The notes under the pieces were generated by a model. That model worked only from the letters and a program-made list of their open reading frames with translations. It made no database searches and was not told the origin of the DNA. From Candidatus Tayloriibacteriota bacterium (GTDB taxonomy: Bacteria; Patescibacteriota; Minisyncoccia; Phycocordibacterales; PALSA-1337): 40,605 nt of DNA. Positions 1-7,267 of this stretch are shown here, one piece after another (position 1 is the first letter of the stretch; each line of letters starts with the position of its first letter). Made by a program: the position numbers and the translations under genes. Location: NCBI GenBank assembly GCA_028286665.1, contig JAQBRD010000014.1, positions 1 to 40,605 on the forward strand, given 5' to 3'.

Positions 1-2
1 GA

Positions 3-80
3 AAAGAACACCTCGAGATAAGCACGACCAGCCTCTACAAGCGATACGGCCTCGACTACTTCGAGGTGCATAAGAAATAG
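3..80 (+). CDS. C-terminal end of an unidentified protein (5' truncated)
   Basis: An open frame runs from the left edge to a TAG at 78-80 and encodes about 25 residues ending YFEVHKK. It is the only frame of the three on this strand that stays open to a stop just before the convergent gene that ends at 90. The tail is mixed, charged and aromatic (LYKRYGLDYFEV) and carries no motif I recognise. The gene converges on the TrmB-type regulator with about 9 bp between the stops. Too little is visible to assign a function. Confidence 0.5.
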   Translation, partial: KEHLEISTTSLYKRYGLDYFEVHKK

Positions 81-89
81 TTGCTTGAG

Positions 90-863
90 CTAGCTGGTGA
101 GGCCCCAAAGCTTCTTGAAAACTTCGCGCATATTCTGCGCCATGGCTGCATCGTGGATCTCGACGAGATAGAAGGGGTGCTGGCGAGTGAATACCATCAC
201 AAGATAATCTCCGGTCACCCAGGTGGTAGAAGTGAAGTCCATGCCGCTGACGAAGCGTATGCCGCGCTTATGCCTCGGCATCTTCCTTTCGAGCTTCTGT
301 TCGATGGGAGAATTATTGCTCAGAAGGTGCGCCTGTATCTTCGGATTCTGATATTCCTTTGTTTGCCAGGTCCACAGGATCCATTCTTTGTAATGCTCGA
401 CGAGACTGTGATCTTGGAAGCCCCACCAAATGCCGTCGGTTTTCAGTAGCTCGTTATTCCATTTGATGAAATTATCATAAAGATAATCCTCGAGATCCTG
501 CTCTTCGACGAAGCGTATCTTCGGGACGGGGTATTTGTTTTCGGCGCCGATGAGGCTGAGCTCCGCGATAGCCTTCTTCACGAGGCTTTCCTTTTCTTTG
601 AGCTCTCGGCGGGGTTTCTCGATGATCTGATTGAGATGCTCCGGTGGCAGGGGAGTGAGATAGAGCGTCTTACCGCTGAGATCCTCGGCGATGATGCCTT
701 TGCTGAGGAGGCTGCTGACGACGTTGTATACCGTAGGCCTGTTTATCTTCGTGAGCTTCGAGAGAGCAGTCGGAGTCACCCGGCCGTTCCTAAGCAAGGC
801 CGTATAGACTTTTATTTCCTTGTCGTTGAGGCCGATTTTGTGAAGCGTTTCGTTTGCGGACAT
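90..863 (-). CDS. TrmB-family winged-helix transcriptional regulator
   Basis: 257 aa. Residues about 10-60 form a winged helix-turn-helix of the TrmB type (GLNDKEIKVYTALL, then a recognition-helix segment INRPTVYNVVSSLL). A charged helix follows at about 75-95, and the C-terminal part should hold the effector domain. TrmB proteins in other organisms sense sugars or other small molecules. Here the gene is divergent from an amino-acid-type ABC transporter 77 bp away, so local control of that transporter is the simplest inference. A TTGACA-17 bp-TATCCT promoter ends 6 nt before the ATG, which fixes this start and predicts a leaderless mRNA. The family call is good; the ligand is unknown. Confidence 0.75.
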   Translation of the reverse strand: MSANETLHKIGLNDKEIKVYTALLRNGRVTPTALSKLTKINRPTVYNVVSSLLSKGIIAEDLSGKTLYLTPLPPEHLNQIIEKPRRELKEKESLVKKAIAELSLIGAENKYPVPKIRFVEEQDLEDYLYDNFIKWNNELLKTDGIWWGFQDHSLVEHYKEWILWTWQTKEYQNPKIQAHLLSNNSPIEQKLERKMPRHKRGIRFVSGMDFTSTTWVTGDYLVMVFTRQHPFYLVEIHDAAMAQNMREVFKKLWGLTS

Positions 864-869
864 GATTTC

Positions 870-898
870 AGGATACTTTGTTGTCAGTTTATTGTCAA
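870..898 (-). promoter_or_regulatory. Sigma-70 promoter of the TrmB-type gene, leaderless
   Basis: On the minus strand, TTGACA (898-893), a 17-bp spacer and TATCCT (875-870) precede the ATG at 863 by exactly 6 nt. Transcription would therefore begin at or within a base of the start codon. Confidence 0.7.
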
Positions 899-911
899 CA
901 ATTGTCTGTCA
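881..911. promoter_or_regulatory. Candidate operator: phased TTGTC repeats between divergent promoters
   Basis: TTGTCA at 881, TTGTCA at 892 and TTGTCT at 902 recur every 10-11 bp, one helical turn, with a further CTGTCA at 906-911. They overlap the -35 boxes of both the regulator (893-898) and the transporter (906-911). This fits a site for the adjacent TrmB-type protein and control of both directions. The repeats are seen directly; the regulator assignment is inferred from position. Confidence 0.45.
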
Positions 912-934
912 AAACTTGACTATGGTCGTATATT
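906..934 (+). promoter_or_regulatory. Promoter of the amino-acid ABC transporter operon, leaderless
   Basis: CTGTCA (906-911), a 17-bp spacer and TATATT (929-934) are followed after 6 nt by the ATG at 941. The spacing favours 941 over the in-frame ATGs at 944 and 953. Confidence 0.6.
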
Positions 935-940
935 CCAGGC

Positions 941-1819
941 ATGATGCTTCATATGAATACAAAGAACAAGCTTCTCGTCGTCCTCATCTGCATCGGCTGC
1001 ATCCTGGTCATCGGAGTGTTTCGAAATCATGGAACTGCAGTCGGAGATCGGGCATCCACTTCGCAAAGTTCGATTCTCGATAGGGTATTGAATAACAAGG
1101 CCGTTCGCATCGGCTATGCTGCATATCCACCGTATGTCGTGAAGGATCTGAAGACCGGCGCATTGTCCGGATACTATATAGATATCGCGAATGAGCTCGC
1201 AGATCGAATGGGAGTGAAGATCGAGTGGATCGAGACTACTTGGAATACGTATATTTCGGACTTGAAGACTGGGAAATTCGACGTCCTCGCAGACCCCATG
1301 TATCCGTCAGTGCCGCGCCTCGAGCAGATAGATTTCTCTGTTTCCATCGGTTATTTCAATGGCGTCGCCGCTGTGGTAAAAAGCGGCGATCGCAGATTCT
1401 CTAAGCTCGAGGATCTGAATAAGAAAGGCATTATTATCGCTGCTCCTCAATCTTGGACGGCCGAGGATTATGCGAAGAAATATTTTCCTTTAGCGACCAT
1501 CAAATCATATCCGGGAGACAGTCCTGCGCTCACGCTGTCGACAGTCCTTACAGACAATGCGGATGTTGCTTTGGCAGATGGGCCCTCCGTTCAGCAATAT
1601 ATTGAAAAGAATCAGGACCAGGCCGTAAAACCGCTTTTCCTCGACAATCCGACGGTGCTTACGGGAGCTGGTTTTGGCTTACCGAAAGGGGATTATACAT
1701 GGACGAATTTCATCAATAATTCTCTCGATGTGATGACGACCGATAGCACGCTCAAGAACCTCGCAAAGAAATACCATCTGTATTCGTATGGCGTCGAGAC
1801 TAAATTTGTACCGCAGTAA
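941..1819 (+). CDS. Amino-acid ABC transporter substrate-binding protein (SBP_bac_3)
   Basis: 292 aa. A hydrophobic N-terminal segment (residues about 11-27, containing Cys20) is a signal peptide, lipoprotein signal or membrane anchor. The mature part has the periplasmic-binding-protein type 3 pattern: VRIGYAAYPPYV at the start of lobe 1, GYYIDIANELADRMG, then FDVLADPMYPSVPR and a C-terminal LKNLAKKYHLY helix. It should capture a polar amino acid or similar solute and deliver it to the permease encoded next. Its stop codon overlaps the permease start (TAATG). Uptake of amino acids fits an organism with limited biosynthesis. The specific substrate cannot be read from the sequence. Confidence 0.85.
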   Translation: MMLHMNTKNKLLVVLICIGCILVIGVFRNHGTAVGDRASTSQSSILDRVLNNKAVRIGYAAYPPYVVKDLKTGALSGYYIDIANELADRMGVKIEWIETTWNTYISDLKTGKFDVLADPMYPSVPRLEQIDFSVSIGYFNGVAAVVKSGDRRFSKLEDLNKKGIIIAAPQSWTAEDYAKKYFPLATIKSYPGDSPALTLSTVLTDNADVALADGPSVQQYIEKNQDQAVKPLFLDNPTVLTGAGFGLPKGDYTWTNFINNSLDVMTTDSTLKNLAKKYHLYSYGVETKFVPQ

Positions 1820-2499
1820 TGGGAATACTCGCATATCATTTCAATTTTGCATTCGTCAGCGAATACTGGCCTGTTCTCCTGAAAGGCTTGCTGATCACTC
1901 TCGAGCTTTCATTGTCGGCAATCGTCTGCGCTACGATCATTGCGATCGCGTTCGGCATACTGATGTCGAACAAGAAGCGCACTATCAGATATCCGGTCAT
2001 CGCGCTCGTCGATATCATAAAATCCCTCCCGCTGCTCATCATGGTGTTGCTATGCGCATATGCGCTGCCGGCATTCGGCATCCATGTAGATCCTTTCTGG
2101 CCTGCAATGATCGCGATCAGCATCGATATCGCTGCATTCCTCGGCGACGTGATCCGGGGAAGCATCGAAGGCATTCCGAAAGGCTCAATCATGGCTGCGA
2201 CTGTTCTCGGCATGGACCGTCAGACTGTCCTGAAAAGGATCATTTTGCCTGAGGTCTTCCGAGAGATATTGCCGTCCGTGACCGTTTTCTATATCGGTGT
2301 TATCCGGCAGAGTTCGCTCGCATCGGTCATCGCGGTCTATGAGCTGACGCATACCGGCGACTGGATCATCGCTTCCACATACAAGCCGCTTGAAATGTAT
2401 CTCGTCATCGCTCTCATGTATCTCATTGTGATATTGCCACTTACAATGTTTTCCCGCAGATTCGAGAAAAGCCAGCGCTTTAAGCGTCGAACGATATGA
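1819..2499 (+). CDS. Amino-acid ABC transporter permease (HisM/GlnP type)
   Basis: 226 aa with about five hydrophobic membrane segments. The first is at about 20-45 (LLKGLLITLELSLSAIVCAT, the usual N-terminal signature of polar-amino-acid permeases). A cytoplasmic EAA-type loop around 130-155 (GMDRQTVLKRIILPEVFREI) contacts the ATPase. It forms the membrane channel of the importer with the neighbouring binding protein and ATPase, probably as a homodimer because only one permease gene is present. Its start overlaps the stop of the upstream gene by one base, and its end overlaps the ATPase start by 4 bp, so all three should be translated together. Confidence 0.87.
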   Translation: MGILAYHFNFAFVSEYWPVLLKGLLITLELSLSAIVCATIIAIAFGILMSNKKRTIRYPVIALVDIIKSLPLLIMVLLCAYALPAFGIHVDPFWPAMIAISIDIAAFLGDVIRGSIEGIPKGSIMAATVLGMDRQTVLKRIILPEVFREILPSVTVFYIGVIRQSSLASVIAVYELTHTGDWIIASTYKPLEMYLVIALMYLIVILPLTMFSRRFEKSQRFKRRTI

Positions 2500-3167
2500 A
2501 GATCGAAACAAGCACCATCTTGGAGGTGAAAAATCTAGGAAAAAGATACGGCAAGCAGGAGATATTTTCCGGACTGAATTTCACTTTGGAGAAAAATAAA
2601 GTCACGGTCATCTATGGAAAAAGCGGCATTGGTAAGACAACATTCCTCAGGCTGCTCGTTCTTCTCGATAAGCCCGATACGGGCAACGTTATCGTGGAGA
2701 GGGAAGATGCTGTTCGAGACGGTGAAATAATCAATGAACATCTGGTGAGGGGCAAGATCGGTATCGTCTTTCAGGATTTCTATCTTTGGGATAACAAAAC
2801 GATTCTCGACAATATCATCGAAGCGCTAATCCAGGTAAAGAAAATGGATGCAGTGGCGGCAGCGAAGATCGCACGCAGGCTTGCTGACAAGCTGCATCTT
2901 CCCCGAGAGCTCTTCGGCAAGTATCCACCTGAATTATCGAGGGGTCAGCGGCAGCGGGTAGCTATCGCTCGGACGCTCGCTATGGATCCGGACATCATCC
3001 TTTTTGATGAGCCAACAGCATCGCTCGATGAAGCGCTTGTCGAACAAGTTTCGGGCATCATCAAATCATTGAGGGTGAACGGGAAAACGATATTGATCGT
3101 CAGTCATGATTCGAGATTCACCAAAACGGTGGCTGACACCATTGTGCATTTTCAGGATCTTCTTTGA
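2496..3167 (+). CDS. Amino-acid ABC transporter ATP-binding protein (GlnQ type)
   Basis: 223 aa ABC ATPase. Walker A GKSGIGKTT is at 41-49, the Q-loop VFQDFYLWDN lies around 90-99, and the signature LSRGQRQRVAIARTLA is followed by Walker B IILFDEPTASLD and the switch His in SHD. The length matches single-domain GlnQ/HisP ATPases. The signature reads LSRGQ, not LSGGQ, a tolerated variant. It energises import by the upstream binding protein and permease and overlaps the permease gene by 4 bp (ATGA). Confidence 0.88.
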   Translation: MKIETSTILEVKNLGKRYGKQEIFSGLNFTLEKNKVTVIYGKSGIGKTTFLRLLVLLDKPDTGNVIVEREDAVRDGEIINEHLVRGKIGIVFQDFYLWDNKTILDNIIEALIQVKKMDAVAAAKIARRLADKLHLPRELFGKYPPELSRGQRQRVAIARTLAMDPDIILFDEPTASLDEALVEQVSGIIKSLRVNGKTILIVSHDSRFTKTVADTIVHFQDLL

Positions 3168-3199
3168 TTGTTTGCATAAAACTAGAACACAGTTCCTGA

Positions 3200-3227
3200 T
3201 TGAAGTGCGGTTTCATTGGTCTATAAT
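3200..3227 (+). promoter_or_regulatory. Promoter of rarA, leaderless
   Basis: TTGAAG (3200-3205), a 16-bp spacer and a perfect TATAAT (3222-3227) precede the ATG at 3234 by 6 nt. The in-frame TTG at 3216 lies upstream of the -10 box and would not be transcribed from this promoter, so the ATG at 3234 is the chosen start. Confidence 0.7.
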
Positions 3228-3233
3228 GAAACG

Positions 3234-4424
3234 ATGGAACCCCTCGCATCGAAAATCCGCCCGACATCGCTCGACGAATTCGTCGGGCAAGAGCACCTCG
3301 TCGGTCCGGGGAAGCCTTTGCGCGTAGCGATCGAGCAGCGGCATCTTTTCTCGTTCATCTTCTGGGGACCGCCGGGCGTGGGGAAGACGACGCTCGCGCG
3401 CATCTACGCGCAGAGTCTCGATGCGAAGATATACGAGCTCTCGGCCGTCTCGGCAGGAAAAGACGATATCAAGAAAATCATCGCTGAAGATGCGGGCGCA
3501 TTGCCAGGACTTACTAAGCCGAAAGTCCTGTTCCTCGACGAGATCCACCGTTTCAATAAAAGCCAGCAGGATTTCCTCCTGCCATATGTCGAGCGCGGCG
3601 ATCTGACGCTTATCGGTGCTACGACAGAGAATCCGAGCTTCGAAGTCATTCCTGCGCTCCTCTCGCGCTGCAGGGTGTTCGTCCTCGAGGAATTTTCAGA
3701 TGAAGAGATGAAGCGCATCATCGAGCGGACGAAAGTGAAGATGGATAAGGAGGCAAAGGACTGGCTCGTCGCGATGGCTGGCGGAGACGCGCGGCAGGCG
3801 ATCGCCATGATCGAGAATACCAAGAAGCTGTATGGGAAAGTGACGAAGGATACGCTCACCGATACGCTTCAGTCGAAATTCCTCCGCTATGACAAGAAGG
3901 GCGAAGAGCACTACAACACCATCAGCGCTTTCATCAAGAGCATGCGCGCGAGCCAGCCCGATGCGGCCGTCTATTATCTCGCGCGCATGATCGCAGCGGG
4001 GGAGGATCCGAAATTCATCGCTCGACGCATGGTCATCTTCGCAAGCGAGGACATCGGCAATGCGCAGCCAACTGCGCTCGTTGTTGCGAACGCGGTATTT
4101 CAGGCAGTCGATACGATCGGCCTCCCTGAAGCTGGCATCAATCTCGCCCATGGCGTCGCATATCTCTCGAAAGCCCCGAAGGACAAGAGCGCATATTACG
4201 CATACAAGGCCGCGCTCGAGGACGCTCAGAAATTCGGCAATCTCCCGATCCCGATGAAGATCCGCAATGCTCCGACGAAGCTCATGAAAGATTTAGGCTA
4301 CGGCGCCGGCTATGAGAAGTACACGAAGGAAGATCTTCTGCCGGAAAAACTGAAGCATAAGAAATATCTCGATGAAAAAATTCCCGACACTATTGATCAG
4401 AAGAGCAAAAAGCCCAAGAAATAA
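3234..4424 (+). CDS. rarA: Replication-associated recombination protein A (RarA/MgsA), AAA+ ATPase
   Basis: 396 aa from the ATG at 3234. The N-terminus has the RarA/WRNIP1 pattern (LASKIRPTSLDEFVGQEHL). Walker A GPPGVGKTT is at 45-53, Walker B is LFLDEIHRF, and sensor 1 is GATTENPSFE. The C-terminal tetramerisation region includes the family block SFIKSMRASQPDAAVYYLARM and then RRMVIFASEDIGNA. RarA acts at stalled replication forks in the cytoplasm and interacts with SSB in other bacteria. The gene starts a same-strand run with endonuclease V and the Nudix hydrolase, a genome-maintenance grouping. Confidence 0.93.
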   Translation: MEPLASKIRPTSLDEFVGQEHLVGPGKPLRVAIEQRHLFSFIFWGPPGVGKTTLARIYAQSLDAKIYELSAVSAGKDDIKKIIAEDAGALPGLTKPKVLFLDEIHRFNKSQQDFLLPYVERGDLTLIGATTENPSFEVIPALLSRCRVFVLEEFSDEEMKRIIERTKVKMDKEAKDWLVAMAGGDARQAIAMIENTKKLYGKVTKDTLTDTLQSKFLRYDKKGEEHYNTISAFIKSMRASQPDAAVYYLARMIAAGEDPKFIARRMVIFASEDIGNAQPTALVVANAVFQAVDTIGLPEAGINLAHGVAYLSKAPKDKSAYYAYKAALEDAQKFGNLPIPMKIRNAPTKLMKDLGYGAGYEKYTKEDLLPEKLKHKKYLDEKIPDTIDQKSKKPKK

Positions 4425-4449
4425 GGGCGCTATTGCGGCGTCGGCCGGT

Positions 4450-5211
4450 ATGCGTACGACGCCCGCAGTTCCTCACGCATGGAATGTGACGCCTGGGGAA
4501 GCGATCATGATACAGAAGACGCTTCGCGACAGCATCGACACGCGACCGCTCGATCGGACGGTCGCCGGCGGAACGAAGGGCATCCGCTATATCGCCGGAG
4601 CGGACATCTCATGCAATCGATTCTCGCCGATCGCATATGCCGGCATCGTCGTCCTCTCGTATCCTGACATGCAGGTCGTCGATAGCGCATGCGTGAAAGA
4701 CGATATGCCTTTTCCGTACATTCCCGGATTGCTTTCATTCAGGGAAATTCCTGCGCTGCTCAATGCGTGGAAAAAATTGAAGATCGTGCCGGACGTAATC
4801 ATGGTCGACGGCCACGGCATCGCGCATCCTCGAAGGCTCGGCATCGCCGCGCATTTCGGACTGATGATCGGCAAGCCGACGCTCGGCTGCGCGAAGAATA
4901 TGCTGTATGGCGCATATGACGAGCCGCTGCCCGAAGCGGGGAGCTTCTCGTATATCAGAGACATGAAGGCCGAGAAGCGTTCCGGCAGGCAGTCCGAGAA
5001 GTTTGGCGAAGAGCCGGCCGGGGAGGTGATCGGCACCGCGCTGCGGACTAAGCGCGCGGTGAAGCCCGTCTTCGTTTCGCCGGGAAATCTCATGTCTGTC
5101 GATGATGCGCTCCGCATCGCGGTCGAAACAACCAGACTGCACCGCCTTCCTGAGCCGACGCGCCAGGCGCATCTTCTGGTGAATGAATTCCGCCTCGGCC
5201 GCATCGACTGA
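4450..5211 (+). CDS. nfi: Endonuclease V (deoxyinosine 3'-endonuclease)
   Basis: 253 aa from the ATG at 4450. I chose this start because residues 9-28 (HAWNVTPGEAI..Q..L) align with the N-terminal helix of Thermotoga endonuclease V; the later ATG at 4507 would remove it. Catalytic acidic residues sit in ADIS (Asp52), FREI (Glu99) and VDGHG (Asp120). The strand-separating wedge PYIP is at 89-92, and DGHGIAHPRRLG and KPVFVSPG are present. The enzyme cleaves DNA near hypoxanthine from deaminated adenine. It lies 25 bp after rarA and may share its transcript. Confidence 0.92.
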   Translation: MRTTPAVPHAWNVTPGEAIMIQKTLRDSIDTRPLDRTVAGGTKGIRYIAGADISCNRFSPIAYAGIVVLSYPDMQVVDSACVKDDMPFPYIPGLLSFREIPALLNAWKKLKIVPDVIMVDGHGIAHPRRLGIAAHFGLMIGKPTLGCAKNMLYGAYDEPLPEAGSFSYIRDMKAEKRSGRQSEKFGEEPAGEVIGTALRTKRAVKPVFVSPGNLMSVDDALRIAVETTRLHRLPEPTRQAHLLVNEFRLGRID

Positions 5212-5242
5212 TGCTGAGACGCTGATCAGCCTCTGATTTTTC

Positions 5243-5251
5243 TGGTATACT
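5243..5251 (+). promoter_or_regulatory. Extended -10 promoter of the DgkA-type gene, leaderless
   Basis: TGG followed by TATACT (5246-5251) forms an extended -10 box, and the ATG at 5258 follows after 6 nt. The best -35 candidate is CTGATC at 5222-5227 with an 18-bp spacer, which is weak. Confidence 0.55.
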
Positions 5252-5257
5252 TTCCGC

Positions 5258-5653
5258 ATGGAACAACATCATCTCGGCAAGAATGAATTCTCTATCGTGA
5301 AGCGGGCAAAGAGCTTCGAGCATGCGGGAAGGGGCTTGTGGGTTTTCATCAGCGGCACGCATAATGCCTGGATCCACCTCATCATCCTCACCGTCGCGCT
5401 CCTGCTCGGAATCTATTTCGATATCACGAATACCGAATGGATGCTCGTCGTCCTCGCCGGGGGATTCGTCCTCACCGCTGAAGCATTCAATACTGCCATC
5501 GAGATCGACATCGATCTCACGTCTCCGGAATATCATCCGTATGCGCGCGATACCAAGGACGTCGCTGCAGGCGCGGTCTGCATCTCGGCATTGACTGCCC
5601 TCATCATCGGACTCTGCATATTTGCTCCGCATGTGCTCGGCATCCTCAAATAA
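5258..5653 (+). CDS. dgkA: Diacylglycerol/undecaprenol kinase (DgkA family)
   Basis: 131 aa integral membrane kinase. Residues about 14-25 give SFEHAGRGLW. Two hydrophobic helices follow, then the family catalytic stretch EAFNTAIEIDID and the conserved ARDTKDVAAGAV before a last transmembrane helix. DgkA proteins phosphorylate diacylglycerol or undecaprenol at the inner membrane. The second activity regenerates the lipid carrier for cell-wall and surface glycans, which fits a genome with the large glycan locus found further right. Substrate choice cannot be settled from sequence alone. Confidence 0.85.
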   Translation: MEQHHLGKNEFSIVKRAKSFEHAGRGLWVFISGTHNAWIHLIILTVALLLGIYFDITNTEWMLVVLAGGFVLTAEAFNTAIEIDIDLTSPEYHPYARDTKDVAAGAVCISALTALIIGLCIFAPHVLGILK

Positions 5654-5657
5654 AAAA

Positions 5658-6152
5658 ATGAAACAAACCACTCTCTGTTTTCTCATGAAAGACGCCGACC
5701 AGAGCATCCTCCTCGCCATGAAGAAACGGAGCTTCGGCGCTGGCAAGTGGAACGGCTTCGGAGGAAAGCTCATTCCCGGAGAGACCCCTGCTGCGGCGCT
5801 CATCCGCGAAGCGCAGGAGGAAGTTTCGGTGGAGCTCGCCGAGCGCGATCTCGAGAAAGTCGCCGAGATCGCATTTCACTTCGTCGACAAGCCTGACTGG
5901 GATCAGCTCTGTCACGTGTATATCGCGCGCGTCTGGAAAGGGGAGCCGGTCGAAAGCGAAGAGATGGCTCCGCAGTGGTATCCGTCTACAGCGATTCCGT
6001 ACGGCAATATGTGGATTGATGACGAATTCTGGCTGCCGCAGGTCGTCGCGGGGAAGAAGATCAGCGCAGAATTCTGGTTTCAGAAAGAAAACCCTGATGC
6101 TGCGGGCGAGAAGCTCGTGAAGCAGGAGGTCAAGGAAGTCGCGTCGTTCTAG
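5658..6152 (+). CDS. MTH1-like Nudix hydrolase (8-oxo-dGTP/oxidised purine dNTPase)
   Basis: 164 aa from the ATG at 5658; an in-frame ATG at 5622 lies inside the upstream gene and is less likely. The Nudix box runs G36-x5-E42-x7-R50E51..E54E55, with Ser in place of the final Gly. Flanking residues resemble human MTH1 (NUDT1) more than E. coli MutT: MKKRSFGAGKWNGFGGK, then EPVESEEM and a WIDDEFW segment matching the MTH1 WPDD..W region that recognises the base. It should hydrolyse oxidised purine nucleotides to monophosphates. It starts 5 nt after the kinase stop with no visible Shine-Dalgarno motif. Confidence 0.85.
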   Translation: MKQTTLCFLMKDADQSILLAMKKRSFGAGKWNGFGGKLIPGETPAAALIREAQEEVSVELAERDLEKVAEIAFHFVDKPDWDQLCHVYIARVWKGEPVESEEMAPQWYPSTAIPYGNMWIDDEFWLPQVVAGKKISAEFWFQKENPDAAGEKLVKQEVKEVASF

Positions 6153-6196
6153 GCGCGAAAGAATACTATCGATTATCCGGCTTATCAACAGACATT

Positions 6197-6802
6197 ATGA
6201 AACTACTTATGTTCGATTTCGACGGAGTCATCGTCGATTCGCTTGCTGCTTGCCACGAGCTCAGCAACTCGATATCTCCGGTGACTCTGGAGGAATATCG
6301 GGCGCGTTTCGAAGGCAATATCAATGACGCGGTCAGGCGTCCGGCGATCCGCCAGGCGGATTTCTTCGCTGAATACGGCCAGAAGCTGATCTGCCTCGAT
6401 CCGCATCCGGAGATGGCTGCGGCAGTCAGGGAACTTTCCGCGGGCGCGGAATACGCCCTCGTCATCATCTCTTCGACGCACTCGTTGCTCATCGATGAAT
6501 TTCTCCAGAAGCATTCGCTTCGGCAGTGCTTCAAGGAAATTCTCGGCAATGATGTGGACAAGAGCAAGGTGAAGAAGATACGCATTGCTCTCGAGAAATA
6601 TCATGCGCAGCCGCACGACGCGCTGTTCATCACCGATACGCTCGGAGACGTGAAGGAAGCGGCAGAGTGTTCCGTCGGATGCATCGCGGTGAGCTGGGGC
6701 TATCATGCTGACGAAGTCCTTCGGAAGGGGAATCCGTACGCGGTCGTGAACGACAAGGCCGGACTCGTTCCGGCAGTGCAGGCCTACTTCAAGGCTTCAT
6801 AG
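6197..6802 (+). CDS. HAD-superfamily hydrolase (phosphatase-like)
   Basis: 201 aa. Motif I is FDFDGVIVDS (Asp7 and Asp9), a cap region lies at about 15-75, motif II is VIISSTHS, and motif IV is ITDTLGDVKEA near residue 140. These are the landmarks of phosphoglycolate-phosphatase-type HAD enzymes with a helical cap. The substrate is unknown. It follows the Nudix gene by 44 bp and converges on the cytidylyltransferase-like gene. Confidence 0.8.
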   Translation: MKLLMFDFDGVIVDSLAACHELSNSISPVTLEEYRARFEGNINDAVRRPAIRQADFFAEYGQKLICLDPHPEMAAAVRELSAGAEYALVIISSTHSLLIDEFLQKHSLRQCFKEILGNDVDKSKVKKIRIALEKYHAQPHDALFITDTLGDVKEAAECSVGCIAVSWGYHADEVLRKGNPYAVVNDKAGLVPAVQAYFKAS

Positions 6803-6804
6803 GG

Positions 6805-6832
6805 CCGGGCGTTTCCATGCGCCGGTCCTTTA
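6805..6832. terminator. Imperfect GC-rich hairpin between convergent genes
   Basis: GGGCCGGGCG and CGCCGGTCC flank a short loop between the HAD gene stop and the convergent gene stop at 6830. The stem has a bulge and only a short T-rich tail (TTTATT), so it is a weak candidate for a shared terminator. Confidence 0.35.
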
Positions 6833-7252
6833 TTCTGAGCGGAGCAGGCTCGATTTGAATTTGTGCGGCTCGTGCGAATCGAGGAATTCGAATTCCGGCA
6901 GCACTGTTGCCTCGCCGGCTTCGCGAAGCTTTTCGAGTTCATCCGCGATGACATGCTGATCATATCCGAGGAAGATGATTTCGGGACTATGCTCGCGGAG
7001 CACGTTCCATTCTCCGAGGTTGCGGTCGCCGGATATTGCCTTCGATGCGGGGAAGGCCGATCGAATGGTTTCCATCCGCTGTTCGAACGGATATTTCGGC
7101 GCGCGCCCTTTCAATTCCGAAACGATCTCATCGCTCGTCACGACGATGATGAGCCGCTCGCATCGCGCGGCAGCCTGAGAGATGAAATGCCGATGGCCTT
7201 CATGCAGCCCATCGAAGACGCCGAAGATCATGGCGGTCGGGTGTTTTTTCAT
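6830..7252 (-). CDS. Cytidylyltransferase-like nucleotidyltransferase (TagD/RibL fold)
   Basis: 140 aa. The N-terminal GVFDGLHEGHRHF carries the HxGH nucleotide-binding signature. RAPKYPFEQRMETIRS matches the linker of glycerol-3-phosphate cytidylyltransferases and archaeal FAD synthases. The C-terminal FKSSLLR occupies the place of the ISSTxxR motif. It probably transfers CMP or AMP to a small phosphorylated alcohol; which one is not evident. An extended -10 box ends 6 nt before the ATG, so it may be transcribed independently of the oxidoreductase gene 12 bp upstream. Confidence 0.75.
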   Translation of the reverse strand: MKKHPTAMIFGVFDGLHEGHRHFISQAAARCERLIIVVTSDEIVSELKGRAPKYPFEQRMETIRSAFPASKAISGDRNLGEWNVLREHSPEIIFLGYDQHVIADELEKLREAGEATVLPEFEFLDSHEPHKFKSSLLRSE

Positions 7253-7258
7253 TCGTTC

Positions 7259-7267
7259 AATATATCA
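7259..7267 (-). promoter_or_regulatory. Extended -10 promoter of the nucleotidyltransferase gene, leaderless
   Basis: On the minus strand, TGA-TATATT (7267-7259) is followed after 6 nt by the ATG at 7252. It overlaps the end of the upstream oxidoreductase gene. No good -35 box is visible, as is common for extended -10 promoters. Confidence 0.5.

Noticed and set aside
4372-4449. Longer endonuclease V start overlapping rarA
   Set aside because: Homology to the family begins at residues just after the ATG at 4450; the upstream segment is a shadow of the rarA frame.
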